Origin: Linnemannia hyalina | Taxonomy: Eukaryota; Mortierellomycota; Mortierellomycetes; Mortierellales; Mortierellaceae | DNA: 64,000 bases | NCBI GenBank assembly: GCA_019671135.1 | Contig: JAHRHY010000004.1 | Span: forward strand, 2,232,001 to 2,296,000 | Reading direction: 5' to 3' | Shown: positions 11,405-22,414 of the stretch, in pieces | Layout: every line of letters begins with the position of its first letter | How positions within the stretch are numbered: position 1 is the stretch's first letter | Notes under the pieces: model-generated | What the model saw: the letters and a program-made list of their open reading frames with translations, nothing else | What the model was told of the DNA's origin: nothing | The model's database searches: none | Position numbers and translations under genes: made by a program

Positions 11405-12736
11405 TTAGAAAGTAAGAGCCTGACCTATAAGTTTTCATGGTGTAAAATGAAAAAAAAGGAACCGTGGTTAGCAATTGCCCGAACAAAACAGATAAAGCAC
11501 CACCAGAAACGTGAAAGAAAGAAAAACCAAGAAAAAAAGAGAAAAGAACGTACCCTTCTGCTTCTTGTCACCACCGAGCTCGAAGTGCTTGCAACGCTTC
11601 AAGGCGATCTGGTGCTTGTACTTGCAGACCTGGCACTCCAAACGAAGAACGACCTTCTTGGTGGTCTTGGCCTTCTTGTGGAAGACGGGCTTGGTCTGAC
11701 CACCATAACCGGACTGCTTTCTATCGTAACGACGCTTTCCTGTTGGTTGGTTATATGTTCCATGATAGGTAGATAAGTAATTTCCCGATGATATTGTCCA
11801 TGTTGAGGGTGGTGTTGGTAAGTGGATGGGTAATTGGCATAAGGAAAGGTAGAAAAGAAATCAAAGAGGTTAGTATCCTGCACTCGAGGTGAGTTCCTGA
11901 TGTTGACAAAGCGGAAAGACAGCAGGAAAAAAAGACGTACCCTGAGCGAAGAGCGAAGCCTTGCCGGTCTTGTACTGCGAGACCTTGTGGGCAGTGTGCT
12001 TTCTGCAGGTCTTGCCCTTGCAGTAGGTGTTTCTGGTCTTAGGAACGTTAACCTGATAGGAGGGAAAAACAAAGGGATGGACTGGTCAGTGAGAGCTTTT
12101 TTGACATAGTGATTCCAGTCTGAAAGTGGGTAGGGGGAGAAGGAACGGTCCTGATTCCTGTCAAAGTGTAAGGACTGAGGTGCATTCCTGGGTGGACGAT
12201 CAAAGGTTCGAGATGTCTGTTTCGTCTGCGTAAATCCTTGATGGGTTCGGCGATCGCAGGTTTGTTGTAGTTGCGATGTTACGTCCTGCGATCGTTACTG
12301 CCTCTGAATGATACCTATGGGTGGCCCTTGCTGATGGAAAAATAGTCGAACGGTCTTCCTGCACCTGTGCTGCTGGCTTCACAGCATCAGCACGGTAACA
12401 CGAGGGCTTGTTGATGGGGGGTTTGTCGGAAAAACTGCTGAACGATATGCCTGAGAGCTGTTCTTTTCCACCACAAACATGACTCTCGCCTTTCTCGGAT
12501 GGAATCTGTTTGATGTTGGATTCATCCTGATCTACGAGGTAATGAGTGATGGGATCGTATTGTCTCCTATTGTTGATGGTGGTGGATAATAGCGTCCTGT
12601 TTCCTGCTACGGTGTGTAGAGTCGATGTATGTGCCGGCAATGGTAAATGGGATCGATGGATGCTTGTTGTTGCCGACGATGTCCCGATCGATGGATGATT
12701 GTACTATGCTTCATGATAGCTAAGGTCACACACCAT
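11405..12736 (-). CDS. RPL42: 60S ribosomal protein eL42 (L44/L36a)
   Basis: Four exons on the minus strand: 12734-12736 (only the ATG), 11941-12052, 11554-11739, 11405-11424. They give 106 residues, the usual eL42 length. The protein begins [19 protein letters not shown], has the zinc-ribbon cysteines of this family, and ends GQALTF. Proline 56 (GQTKPVF) is the residue associated with cycloheximide sensitivity in fungi; substitutions there give resistance. The ATG-only first exon is inferred from the GT donor next to the ATG and from the need for an initiator Met; it follows the usual fungal RPL42 pattern but is the least certain boundary. Intron 1 is long (681 bp) and carries the motifs listed separately. 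eL42 lies near the E site of the large subunit. Confidence 0.9.
12647..12658 (-). promoter_or_regulatory. 12-bp motif in eL42 intron 1, shared with eL36
   Basis: In the sense direction of eL42 this reads CATCGATCCCAT, identical to 50960-50971 in eL36 intron 1, same orientation relative to transcription. A regulatory role is inference. Confidence 0.4.
12685..12703 (+). promoter_or_regulatory. 19-bp motif in eL42 intron 1, shared with eL36
   Basis: Plus-strand CGATCGATGGATGATTGTA matches 50988-51006 in eL36 intron 1 at 18 of 19 positions. It lies 31-49 nt after the eL42 donor and is antisense to the gene. Candidate protein-binding site; function is inference. Confidence 0.4.
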
Positions 12737-13834
12737 TCTGATGAAGATTTGAGAAGAGACCGAACTTGGGTTAGTGAGCGGAGGGATAATAAATGGCGCT
12801 GAGAGGGTCAATCTCGCGATGTCACGTGCACATTCACACCTTCTTTCATTGACATTGAGCGCCTGCGTTTTCGTTCTTCTTCAAGGACACAGGGATCTTC
12901 AAGAAACTGCGGGATTGCTGCGGATGTAGGGGCAGACAGGAGGACAAGAGGAAGAGAAACCAAAGGAGAGCAAGGGACACTAATGATAAGGAGTTATTGC
13001 TCCAGATAAGGCTACATTCAGGCATAGGGAACCTAGAGCACCCAGGTCGTTTATTCACGCGTTGTTTACGAGTAGAGACAAATAATAAAGGGAGCAATGA
13101 TGGTAAGAGCAAGTATACGATGTATGGGACGAAGTATTGCTTCAGTAACGCTAGTTGTGAAGTTGGAGTGGACGCGGGCTTGTTGTTTGGCCGTTGAAGC
13201 AGGGGTCCCATCGATGGTGAAGGTCTTCATACTTAATACAAGCCGTCTCGCGGTCCCTACCGCTCGTTCATTTAAATTTGCCAGGTGTGAACAAAATGTA
13301 AGAGTTCAATTGGTACGAAGTGAAGAAAGAAGGAGAGACGTGGTGATAAAAAAAACAAGGCAGTTAATGGTAGTCGGGAGACATCAAAGATAATGATGCC
13401 CTTCCTCTTTGTCAAACAGAAGGTCCATTTCTACCCAGGCACCATGATTAATCACTCTATCCGTCTCACGGAGTGTAATAAAACATAAAAACGGTACAAC
13501 AACGTCTCTTTTTCACTCCACTTGCAGCCCGAATGGACACCTTAGTGAAAGGCACTTGCACTGAACAAAGCAACGGAGAAAATATAGGGGTTAGGGTGGA
13601 ATAAAGGAAAGTTGACTGAGGAACCAGGGCCTAGGATGGAACTCTCACAATCAATGCTCGTAATATCAGATATGAAAAGACGAGCCAATCAGTGCCTTCC
13701 GCGTCAATGCAGGCCGAAGGAGATCCTAATTTGTGGAGACAATAATTGTTACACGTTGTTTGCTTTCTTCTCTTCTTTCTCTCCATCTTTACTTTCTCAC
13801 CACACTCTCCTTCCGCAACACTTACACATACACG
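12737..13834. other. Divergent promoter region, eL42 / disulfide isomerase
   Basis: No gene supported. A CACGTG E-box lies at about 12821-12831, roughly 90 bp upstream of the eL42 start. A CT-rich stretch precedes the isomerase start. Confidence 0.4.
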
Positions 13835-15575
13835 ATGAAACACAGTCTGACGACTATTGCACTCGGAGCATTGCTCCTCTCCCAGTCTGTCCTCGCCGGC
13901 CTCTACTCCTCCAAGGACAATGTCATCGATGTCACCCCCAAGAACTTCCAAGCCGAGGTCATGGACTCCAACGTAATGTCGCGTTCTCTCTCTCATTTGC
14001 ACCTTGGCCCCTTTCTTCTCGGTATCGAAGTAGACCAAGAAACTCACCTACGCCTTTCTTCTCTTTCCATTCTCTATCCATAGCATGTTGTTATGGTCGA
14101 GTTCTATGCCCCTTGGTGCGGTCATTGCAAAAAGTAAGGAATCGCATGAGGATGAACTGAACAAATGAAATGAAAAGTAATGAAAGCAAGAGGAAACAAA
14201 CAGAGATTGACACAAAGGCCTTAACTTCCGCTTTCCAACATAAAATAGCTTGGTCCCACAGTACAAGGCAGCGGCCAAAAACCTGAAAGGCATTGCAAAG
14301 ATGGCCGCCATCGACTGTGACGATGACAAGAACAAGCCGCTCTGCTCCCAGTACGGCATTCAAGGTAAACATTTTTCAATTCCCAGGGCTTTTCCGTGTT
14401 TCAATGTTGACGCGTCCTTCATTCTTTTTTTTCTAACGCGACGTCATAACATACTCCACCATCAACTACATTAGGATTCCCAACGATCAAGATTTTCCCA
14501 GCAAACAGGAAGGGAGGCGTAAAGTACCCCAAGGATTATCAGGGCGAGCGGTCTGCAAAGGCCATTGTCAGCGAGCTCGTCAAGATGCTCCCCAACGACG
14601 TCCAGCTCCTCTCTGCCAACCCTACCAGCGATAAGATTATCAACATTGACGAGTTTACCGCCGACACCGTACGTTTATAGCAAGGAATTAGACCATTTGT
14701 CATTTGTTGTGCAACGATGGGTAAGGCAGAGGAACATCAATACTGACATACAAACACTTTGCCATCCCAAAAAAAAATAGAGCTCTCCACGCGCGGTGTT
14801 GTTCACGAAAAAGTTGACGACGAGCAACATGTACAAGGGTCTGGCAACAGAGTTCAAGGACAGGATGGTGGTCGCCGAGATGCGCGCCCCTTCAGACGAT
14901 GTTCTCACCAAATACAACATCCAGAACCTCCCCACCTTGATCGTCTTCCCCAAGGGCAGCCAGGAATCGACCACCTTCTCTGGAGAGCTCAAACACGAGC
15001 CCATCTCGGAGTTCTTGAGCAAGCACGCAGGATCAGAAAAGAAGGGAGGCTCCGCCAAGGCTGGCTCCGCCAAGGCTGGCTCCGCCGACTCGTCATCTAC
15101 ACCAGCTCCCAAGCCCGTGGTGGTCGAGTTCAACCCCAACATTGACCAAGTCAAGACCCAGGAAGAGTTCAAGAAGCTCTGTCTCAACAAGGACCGTGGC
15201 AACTGCGCGATTGCGTTCTTGATTGTCGAGCCTGAGTATGAGGAGTCGGTCAAGATGCACGAGGAGAACTTGGAAACGTTGCGACAGGTCAAGAAGAAGT
15301 CTCATGAGGCAGGAAAGGGTCTTGATGTCATGTGGATGGATGCCCTGGATAAGCGTGTTGTGGCCTTGAAGGAGAATTTCCGAGTCTCGGAGGATATCCC
15401 TGGCCTGCTGTTAATTAACCCTGGAAGGAAGGCCTATGTTCCCTTTATTGGAGCGTTTGATGTCAAGGGTATCGAGGGCTGGCTCTCGGATGCCACGAAT
15501 GGCCGTGCTCGTGCGGTCGCTTACAATTTTGAGGCTACCCTTGACGCCAACAAGCATGCCAAGGACGAGCTGTAA
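13835..15575 (+). CDS. ER protein disulfide isomerase (thioredoxin fold, KDEL)
   Basis: Five exons: 13835-13972, 14084-14133, 14249-14364, 14475-14668, 14781-15575; 430 residues, all phases consistent. A signal peptide (about 1-21) is followed by a thioredoxin domain with VEFYAPWCGHCKN; the active site CGHC is at 58-61. A second thioredoxin-like region without a CxxC follows (about 165-250), then a repeated GSAKAGSAKAGSA linker and a third thioredoxin-like C-terminal region (about 275-415). The protein ends in KDEL, an ER retrieval signal. It should catalyse disulfide formation and rearrangement in secretory proteins in the ER lumen. The arrangement of one active domain plus inactive ones resembles the PDIA6/Mpd1 group. 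Exons 2-4 are short and split the active domain. Confidence 0.92.
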
Positions 15576-15779
15576 GCAATGAGAGTTTTCGTCTACAATA
15601 TTAAAATTACAAATGAAACATTCACTGACATGTCTTGTGCGGTTGTGTACGACATTGGACTCTTTGTATGTGAAAACGCGGGCATATGTTTATTGTCGGT
15701 GTAAAGAGGAAGAAAGAAAAAGAAGAAAGAAGAGAAAGAGAAGGGAAGAAGAGGTAGACTTTACCCAATACTCGTCTGT

Positions 15780-16788
15780 TCAATAGAATCGGCCGTCAAT
15801 AGCACCAAAGAGCAACTTGACCAAATACAACTCTGGAGTCGGCTCAAACCCCATCAACGCCAACTGCCTTTTCTCAACCCCATACCTCGACGTCACATCC
15901 ACAAACTCCTCCACCACCAACTGTTCCTTCAAATCCTGCAGAAACTCACTCGCCCTCCGATTCCGCCCCACCTGGACAATCTGGTACCGGAAGAAATCTG
16001 GAGAGTACCCCTCGCCCATCAAGTACTCGCTCGCTTTCCGGATCTGTCGTTCGAGGTTGTGTTCTGGTTCACCTGCGGACGCACCGTCGGTGATGATGAA
16101 GACCAAGAAGGGTTTCCGGAGCTTAAGAGGTGTATCGGTTGAGGATGCCTTGCGGAAGAACCGGCGGTGGACTTTTTCCCGCAACGCATGGCCTAGCTTG
16201 GTCTTTCCCTAGAACACCAAATCATGCAAGATCTGACTCGCGATCCGCCCCTCCCGAATATGCCCCGATACTTTTCCTCACCATTCAAAAACTCAATATC
16301 GATCCCATCATCATCAAACAACGCCGTAGCCTCAGCAATAATACTAGCCATCAACTCCAAGTCGTCCAACCGTCCATCGTCCTCATTGTGCATCCGAATC
16401 GACGAAGAATCATCGACCAGCAGCACAACATCATACAACGCCAACTTACAAAGCCTCTGCGCCATCTGGGCCGAAACACCCTGCCAATGGCCCGCGATGT
16501 TCTGGAAATCAGTCTTCAGAACCTTGTTGAGGAGTTTACGGCCTCGTAGGTTGAACTCGCCGCGACCGTCGTCGCGGTTGTCGATGTCGGCGAAGAAGAG
16601 GGGTTGGAGGTTTTGTTGGCGGTGATTCAGGCGCGAAGATAGGATTTGACGGAATTGACGGTTGCGCGTGGAGGTGGTATTTCGGCAGAGTTTTGGGCGT
16701 TCACTTTTGGGCGTTCACGGAGGGATTTTATGATGCGCTGGGGGTTGGAGCCGTTTTTGCGTAGGCGGAATTCTAAACTTCCTGTCAT
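15780..16788 (-). pseudogene. vWA-domain protein gene, disrupted
   Basis: Three stretches of one von Willebrand A-type protein lie in order on the minus strand but in different frames. The start (16786-16788) opens MTGSLEFRLRKNG. The middle holds the metal-site motif DVVLLVDDSSSI and continues to IDIEFLNGEEKYRGI. The end has GKTKLGHALREKV, then FLVFIITDGASAGEP and a normal-looking C-terminus. Lesions seen: a 14-bp perfect tandem duplication (16691-16718) that shifts frame; an apparent one-base loss near 16245; and an in-frame TAG at 16209-16211. A GT-AG segment at 16209-16281 looks like a 73-bp intron, but its flanks are in different phases, so splicing it does not restore the frame. Fungal vWA proteins of this kind bind metal and partner proteins; substrate unknown. 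Sequencing error is possible but would need three independent events. Confidence 0.65.
16691..16718. repeat. 14-bp perfect tandem duplication
   Basis: Plus-strand unit TTTTGGGCGTTCAC occurs twice without a gap. Removing one copy joins the two flanking vWA frames into one open frame. Confidence 0.9.
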
Positions 16789-17808
16789 TTTCCCTTTTGT
16801 TGTTGTGTATTGAAGGAGAGGAGAGAAAGTGTTATTGGCTATCAATGATAAAGAGAGAAACTGATTAAGGAATGGTATCGAAGAGAGGTAGAGAATGGGC
16901 AAGTGGATGGTATCTGTTATGTGGGTGCGTTTGAGAGAATGTTGTGTATGAGGAAGAAAAGAAACGAAATGGGCCACCATCTTCGCCTTTTAAACAAAAG
17001 AAATAGTTGGGAATATGTGTCTGTATCCTTTCTCTGTCACTGACGAGCTGCTCTTTCTTAAGTAATGTCCCCTCACATTAAGTCTTCGCCCCCCCCAAAA
17101 AAAAAGAGATTCTCCTTTTTGTGCAGCCGAAAAATAAACAACATCCAGCAGTGCAGTCATAAGTCACCCAAGGATAATGAGAGAGGAACTTGTGGTGGTG
17201 GTGGGGTATAGCAGGGTCGGAAAGAACGCGAGAAAAAATATATCTTTCGATCGCTTACAGAGAATTGTTCTAATCGTATCCTTGTGAAGGTACATCCAGA
17301 AGGAGCGCAGCTAGGACAAAGAAATGCATTATTCATCAGATCAAGCAGAGTCCGTTAATTTGGAACTCACTCGATCAGTTTTCATTTCACGTCTCAGCCC
17401 TACAACGTCCTAGACACACTCCCACTCTCTCGGCGCTTCGTTCTCCGAAGACCCGACAGACCGACCCATGAACACACACACACACACATTCTCTCTGTCT
17501 TTTCATTTTACATCTAATGGATACCTCCTTTTACTAATCCACGTTGACGGCGTCACTAGAGATAGCCCTAGTCTCTGCTCTCTTATCACCACTTCGGTTC
17601 AAGTGAATGTTCTAGGCGTCAACGCTAATTCAAGGAAGGATGAACGTAGGTTGAGAGGCAGCAAAAAAAAAAAACTAATAAATAGCGGCTAACCCGCGCG
17701 TCTCCATTATTATTTTTTCAGCCTCACAACAATCAATTTTTTTTCATCTTCTCTTCCTCACTCACCACCAAAACCACCGCCATCTCTAAACAACACCCAA
17801 AAGCAATA
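16789..17808. other. Intergenic region between vWA remnant and reductase
   Basis: No gene supported. The last 110 bases are CT/AC-rich and form the likely leader of the reductase. A (CA) run lies near 17472-17487. Confidence 0.45.
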
Positions 17809-19193
17809 ATGGTTCAGAACAAGTCGGCCGTCTTCTTAAAGTTCCCCAAGGAGTTCCCCGTCCCTGGCGAGCACATGGAGATCCAAACCAAGGAACTCAA
17901 AGCCGATCTCAAGCCTAACTCTGTCCTCCTCCGCAACCTTTACTTCTCCCTCGACCCTTGTAAGCCTTTCGTCTCATTCCCTTGCCTCATCTTTTACTTT
18001 TACATCACAAGTCCAACCTTCTAAGCACCACCCGCCTCTTCGTTTTCTTTTAATCAATTGGATCCAATAGATATGCGAGGAAGGATGAGAGATGCAGAAT
18101 CATACATCCCCCACTTCCAAATCAACCAACCCATGAACGGCTATGGCGTCGCTGAAGTCATCGAATCCAAGAACACAGCCTTCCCCAAAGGTGCTCTCGT
18201 CTCGGGCATGACTGGATGGGAGCAATACTCCGTTATCCCCGAGGATTTTGCCAAGCATTTGCGTGTGCTTCCCAAATATGCTAGGACGAGCAAGAAGATT
18301 CCTTTGTCTGCCTGGGTTGGGGTTTTGGGCATGCCCGTAAGTCTTGTTGATTTTTTTTTTTTTTTTTTTTTTGGGTCCGGTTTGGTTTGGTCATAATGAG
18401 CATTGCACGAGTGAATTTTTTTTTAGTGGTTGGATGGTGGGTATGGAGGGGTGTTTCACAGTAGTGAACAATGTGGTACGCATTTTTGAACGCGAACATT
18501 TTTATTATTTCCCTTCACGAAACATGTCCTAACCCGAATATGCATTCATGCAAAACATACAACAAAAAGGGATTCACGGCATACTCATCCCTCAAGATCA
18601 TCGGTCAGCCTAAAGCCGGCGAAACCATCTTTGTCTCCGCCGCCGCAGGAGCAGTCGGCCAACTCGTCGGTCAGATGGCCAAGAAACTCGGTCTTCGCGT
18701 TGTCGGCTCTGCCGGTTCCGACGATAAGGTCGACTACCTCCTCAAGGAGTTGAAGTTCGACGCCGCCTTCAACTACAAGAAGAACGGCACCATCCTCGAG
18801 AACCTCAAGCGTGCCGCTCCCGAGGGAATCGACATCTACTACGAGAACGTCGGAGGAGAGACCCTCGAGGCTGCTCTGGAGGTCATGAAGAACCATGGCC
18901 GTGTCATTGCCTGTGGCATGATCTCCCAGTACAACACCCAGAAGCCCTACGGGATCCGCAACCTTGGCCACATTGTCTCCAAGCGAATCACCATGCGTGG
19001 ATTTATTAATGACGATTTCGCGAAAGAGTGTTATGGGGATTTCTTGAAGGATGTGAGTGAGTGGTTGGAGGGCGAGGAGATTATTTACAAGGAGGATGTG
19101 CAGGAGGGGATTGAGGGGTCATTGGAGGCGTTTGTGGGTATGTTGAATGGGAAGAATTTTGGCAAGCAGGTCGTCAAAATCGCCGACTTGTAA
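17809..19193 (+). CDS. NADP-dependent medium-chain reductase (prostaglandin reductase-like)
   Basis: Three exons: 17809-17959, 18071-18336, 18570-19193; 346 residues, the usual length. The N-terminal catalytic domain has the family sequence SLDPYMRGRM; the Rossmann domain has a nucleotide-binding loop AAAGAVGQ (about 163-170), GSAGSDDKV for the NADP phosphate, and the YYENVGGETLEAAL motif typical of leukotriene B4 dehydrogenase / prostaglandin reductase / 2-alkenal reductase. Zinc ligands of alcohol dehydrogenases are absent, as in this branch. It probably reduces the C=C bond of alpha,beta-unsaturated carbonyls with NADPH in the cytosol; the natural substrate is unknown. Intron 2 holds a run of 22 T (18351-18372) close to its donor. 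Confidence 0.92.
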
Positions 19194-19387
19194 GATTATA
19201 GTTGTACAGTAGCTGGTAGTTGAGCTTCTTGATTGTACATTTCTTTCAAGCTTTGGACAAAAAGATAAAAGATATTGATTCGAATATACTTCAGAGCACA
19301 GGCCAACAGGACAATGCCACGTTGCAAAGCCATGATGTTTTTGTTTATATTTTTATTTTATGTGCATCAAAAAAAGGGCAGCGTCGC

Positions 19388-21977
19388 TCATATGACTTCC
19401 CAGTCGCCAGAAGAACTACCAACACCACCACTTCTACTGCCACTATCACCAGGCTCCAAAAGTCCCTCCATAAACCCACGATGCACCATCTCAAAGTCCC
19501 TCAGATGCTCACCCTGCAATCCCAAATACACATCCACTCCCGAACCACCAACACCTCTGTTAACCCCTCTCAGAACAGGTTCACTGTCCATAATGACACA
19601 CATTCCCTCGCCACCTCCAAATCCTCCACGTCCAATCCTGACCTTGACGGGCGGTCCTTGTCCGAAATCAGGAGAATACATGTTCAGTTTACGGAACGAC
19701 CAGACCATAAAGTCCCGCCCAAAGGGGTTGTTGCTTGTCGTCTCGATCAGATGTGGGTTCTCCTGTCGTTGGATCCAACTGATGGCGGATTTAAGCTGCT
19801 CTGGTGACTGTAGCATCAGCTCGTCCCTGAGAAGTCGTGATGGCAACGACAATGGCGTCGTCAACAGGGAATGCACAGGCATCTGCACAAATATCGATCT
19901 TTTTTGAGCAATCGAAAAAAGAAATAGTATGGTCAATTAAATCACCTTCTTCTGATATCATCTCCCAACTACAAAAGAGACGCACAGAAATAAACAAAAG
20001 ACCTTACAAGATGGCGTTGCCGATATATCCTTCGGGGATGGGGGGAGCGACACGGTTCCGGATATCCATGACGAGACCACACATCATTTTGCAGTCGGGC
20101 TCCATCCGACGAGTAATCGTCGACATCTTCCAGAGGTAGGCCACCAACGAATCACCGGTCGAGACCCACTTGTCGCTGATCTCCTTGTCATCTGCCGCAC
20201 AGGCCGCCGCTGCAATGTTTTGTTCAGATGCCAACTTTTTGATCGCATCGAGCTGTTGTGGCGAAAAGTGGAACAGATGTAGATTGCCTCCCTCAGGTTC
20301 CTGTCCGCCTGCTGCTGCATCTATTCCAGAGTTGTATGACTCTTGTCGTCGTCTTGATCGGCGCCCTCCTGCCCGCCTCTGTTGTTGCTGTTGTTGTTGC
20401 TGCTGTGTCTGCTGCTCCGAAACGCCTTCGATGGGTCCTTCCAAGTGCTCGACATCACCAATCATCACCCGCGGGATGCTCACGGCCGTGTCGACGGGGG
20501 TTGTCTCCAAGGCCGTTCCTTTGCCAGAATCCTCGCTAACCGACTCCGTCAACCGCTGTGTCCGCTGCAAATTGGAGGAGTCCTCATCCTCCTCCTCATC
20601 CTCCTCCTCATCGTCATCATCATCGTCGTCATCTGTAGTCGTCACTTCCAGCTCTCCCAAACCCCGGTCCAAGGCATTATCCAGACTGTTGTCGAACAAG
20701 ATGGGCGGAGGTGGCGAGTCATTGATTCGCTGATGTCTGTAGACCGCACTGGCCAGAAAAGGGTCGCCATGGATCTCCAAGAATGTCCGGTCCAAGATCG
20801 GGTAGGGTCCGAAATCCTTGCCCTGCGTCATCTTGGACCATGCCTCCATGAACGAGATCCACGAGGTAGCATCCAGAACAGACGAGTCCATGGCCACGCC
20901 CATAATCAACGACCGATCCGAGGTATATGTCAATTGAATCCCCAACAGCGGAGGGTCTAGCAACGAGGCTGGGTAGAGGCCAACAGGGAAGAGTTGAGGA
21001 GGGAGGATCGCATCTTGATAGCCTCCATGACGGATCTGAGCCATCGATATAGTCGTGTCAGCAACGACAAAGAGGACGCCCCGGTCATTGCATTCGATAA
21101 AGGGTCTCCTGTTGTTGCTCTTGTTGTTGTTGGTTGAGGGAGATGGTGTTGGTGACGTTGCAGGCATAGGAGTAGTAGCAAAAGAAGACGAGGAAGAAAG
21201 TCCTGCTGCTGCTGTTGATGCTCCTGCATGGTTGAGATTCAATGACTGATTGTTATTGTTGGTATTGCTGCAAAGTCGACCAGCCAAGGGAAAGAAATCC
21301 GAGAGGACCAATGCCAAGGAAGCCTGAAGCAACATAGGATCCATGAAGGGCGAGGAGTGATAATGATAATGATGACGGGACTTTGAGGAACTGCCACTAT
21401 TAGGTTTCTTGGTGTTGGCGTTGGCAGACGAAGACAGCGACGAGCCTGGAGGCGACAAGGTGGTCGCAGAAGTCGACGATGACGCTGAGGAGGATGACAG
21501 GGTGATGTTGCTGTTGTTGCTGTTGTTGTTGTTGCTGTTGCTGTTGTTGCTGTTGCTGTTGTTGCTGTCGGTCGCCCCTTTTGCGGATAGCGAAGCGTCA
21601 TTCATGCTGGTAGAAGTAGTAGTAGGCTGGCCGAATGATCCTTGCCGCTGCTGCTGTTGCTGCTGACTTGCTTCAAAAAAGTACAATAGGCGGGTATATA
21701 TGCGAGGTTTGGCAAGATCAAGACTCGATAGCTCTACTCGTGGGTATCGCCTCGCCTCGCCTCCTGTTGTCTGGTCTGGGACAGGTTCGAGTTCTGTGGG
21801 GGTGATGGGCTGGATTAGCTGGCGGTATCGTAGCTTTGTCTGAGGGGAGGAGCGGGAAGAGGCAGCAGAGTAGGATGGCGACCTTGAGGAGGACAACGGG
21901 CTGGACGATGCGCCTTGTGTGTGCCTGTGGTGGTCTGCGATCTTTTCTCGCTCATGCAGTGTTCTCTGAGGTGACAT
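19388..21977 (-). CDS. BAHD-type acyltransferase-like protein lacking catalytic His
   Basis: Two exons: 20008-21977 and 19388-19898 (phase 2), 826 residues. Features of the BAHD/transferase family (PF02458-like) are LSSLDLAKPRIYTRLLYFF near the N-terminus, LVLSDFFPLAGRL, LLGIQLTYTSDRSLIMGVAM, GNAIL across the splice junction, and DFGQGPPVKVRIG in place of the structural DFGWG. The catalytic HxxxD reads S365-S-V-L-D369, so the His base is replaced by Ser, and the next Gly is Ala. The family is usually 430-500 residues; the excess is low-complexity insertion: Ser/Asn/Gln repeats (about 100-200 and 235-290) and a poly-Asp/Glu block (about 435-460). Either it is a non-catalytic binding protein or it uses different chemistry. 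Convergent with the reductase upstream, 194 bp apart. Confidence 0.8.
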
Positions 21978-22414
21978 TTGCTGTGAGGAGTGGAGGGAGA
22001 GTAGAATGTGTGTCAGGTGTGAAAGGGAAGAGAAGGAAGAGAAGGAAGAGGAGGGTGATGAATGGGGTTCAAGAAGAAATATAAAGGTGTAAGTATGTCA
22101 GAGCGAGAGAGAAAAAGAGAGAGTGAGAGAGGGAAAAAAGAAGGAAGAGAGAAAAGGGGGAATACGAGAAGATGATGTATGTTTGTGTGTGTCTGGAAGT
22201 CGGGGCGTGTGGTTGGTTGGTAAATATGTGTGCGCACCTGTAACTCCTCCACTCCACTCACAGTCCTTCACTTCGGCATGCAAATCAAGCACCGCATGAC
22301 TCCTTCACCAGGGCTACTCTTACACATGAGAAAAATCGTTCATTAAAGAAAAAGAAACTACTGTACAGAGTGGATAGCAAAACTTCAATTGCTACTAGAC
22401 ATCATTCATTCACT

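Noticed and set aside
12053..12733. snoRNA hidden in eL42 intron 1
   Set aside because: No convincing pair of C box (RTGATGA) and D box (CTGA) with a terminal stem was found on the sense strand.
16209..16281. 73-bp GT-AG intron in the vWA gene
   Set aside because: The left exon ends in phase 1 and the right one starts in phase 0. The segment itself encodes vWA-like residues in another frame, so it is more likely mutated coding DNA.
21780..21805. tRNA T-arm-like sequence
   Set aside because: GGTTCGAG with short complementary flanks, but no acceptor, D or anticodon arms; it is coding sequence of the acyltransferase-like gene.
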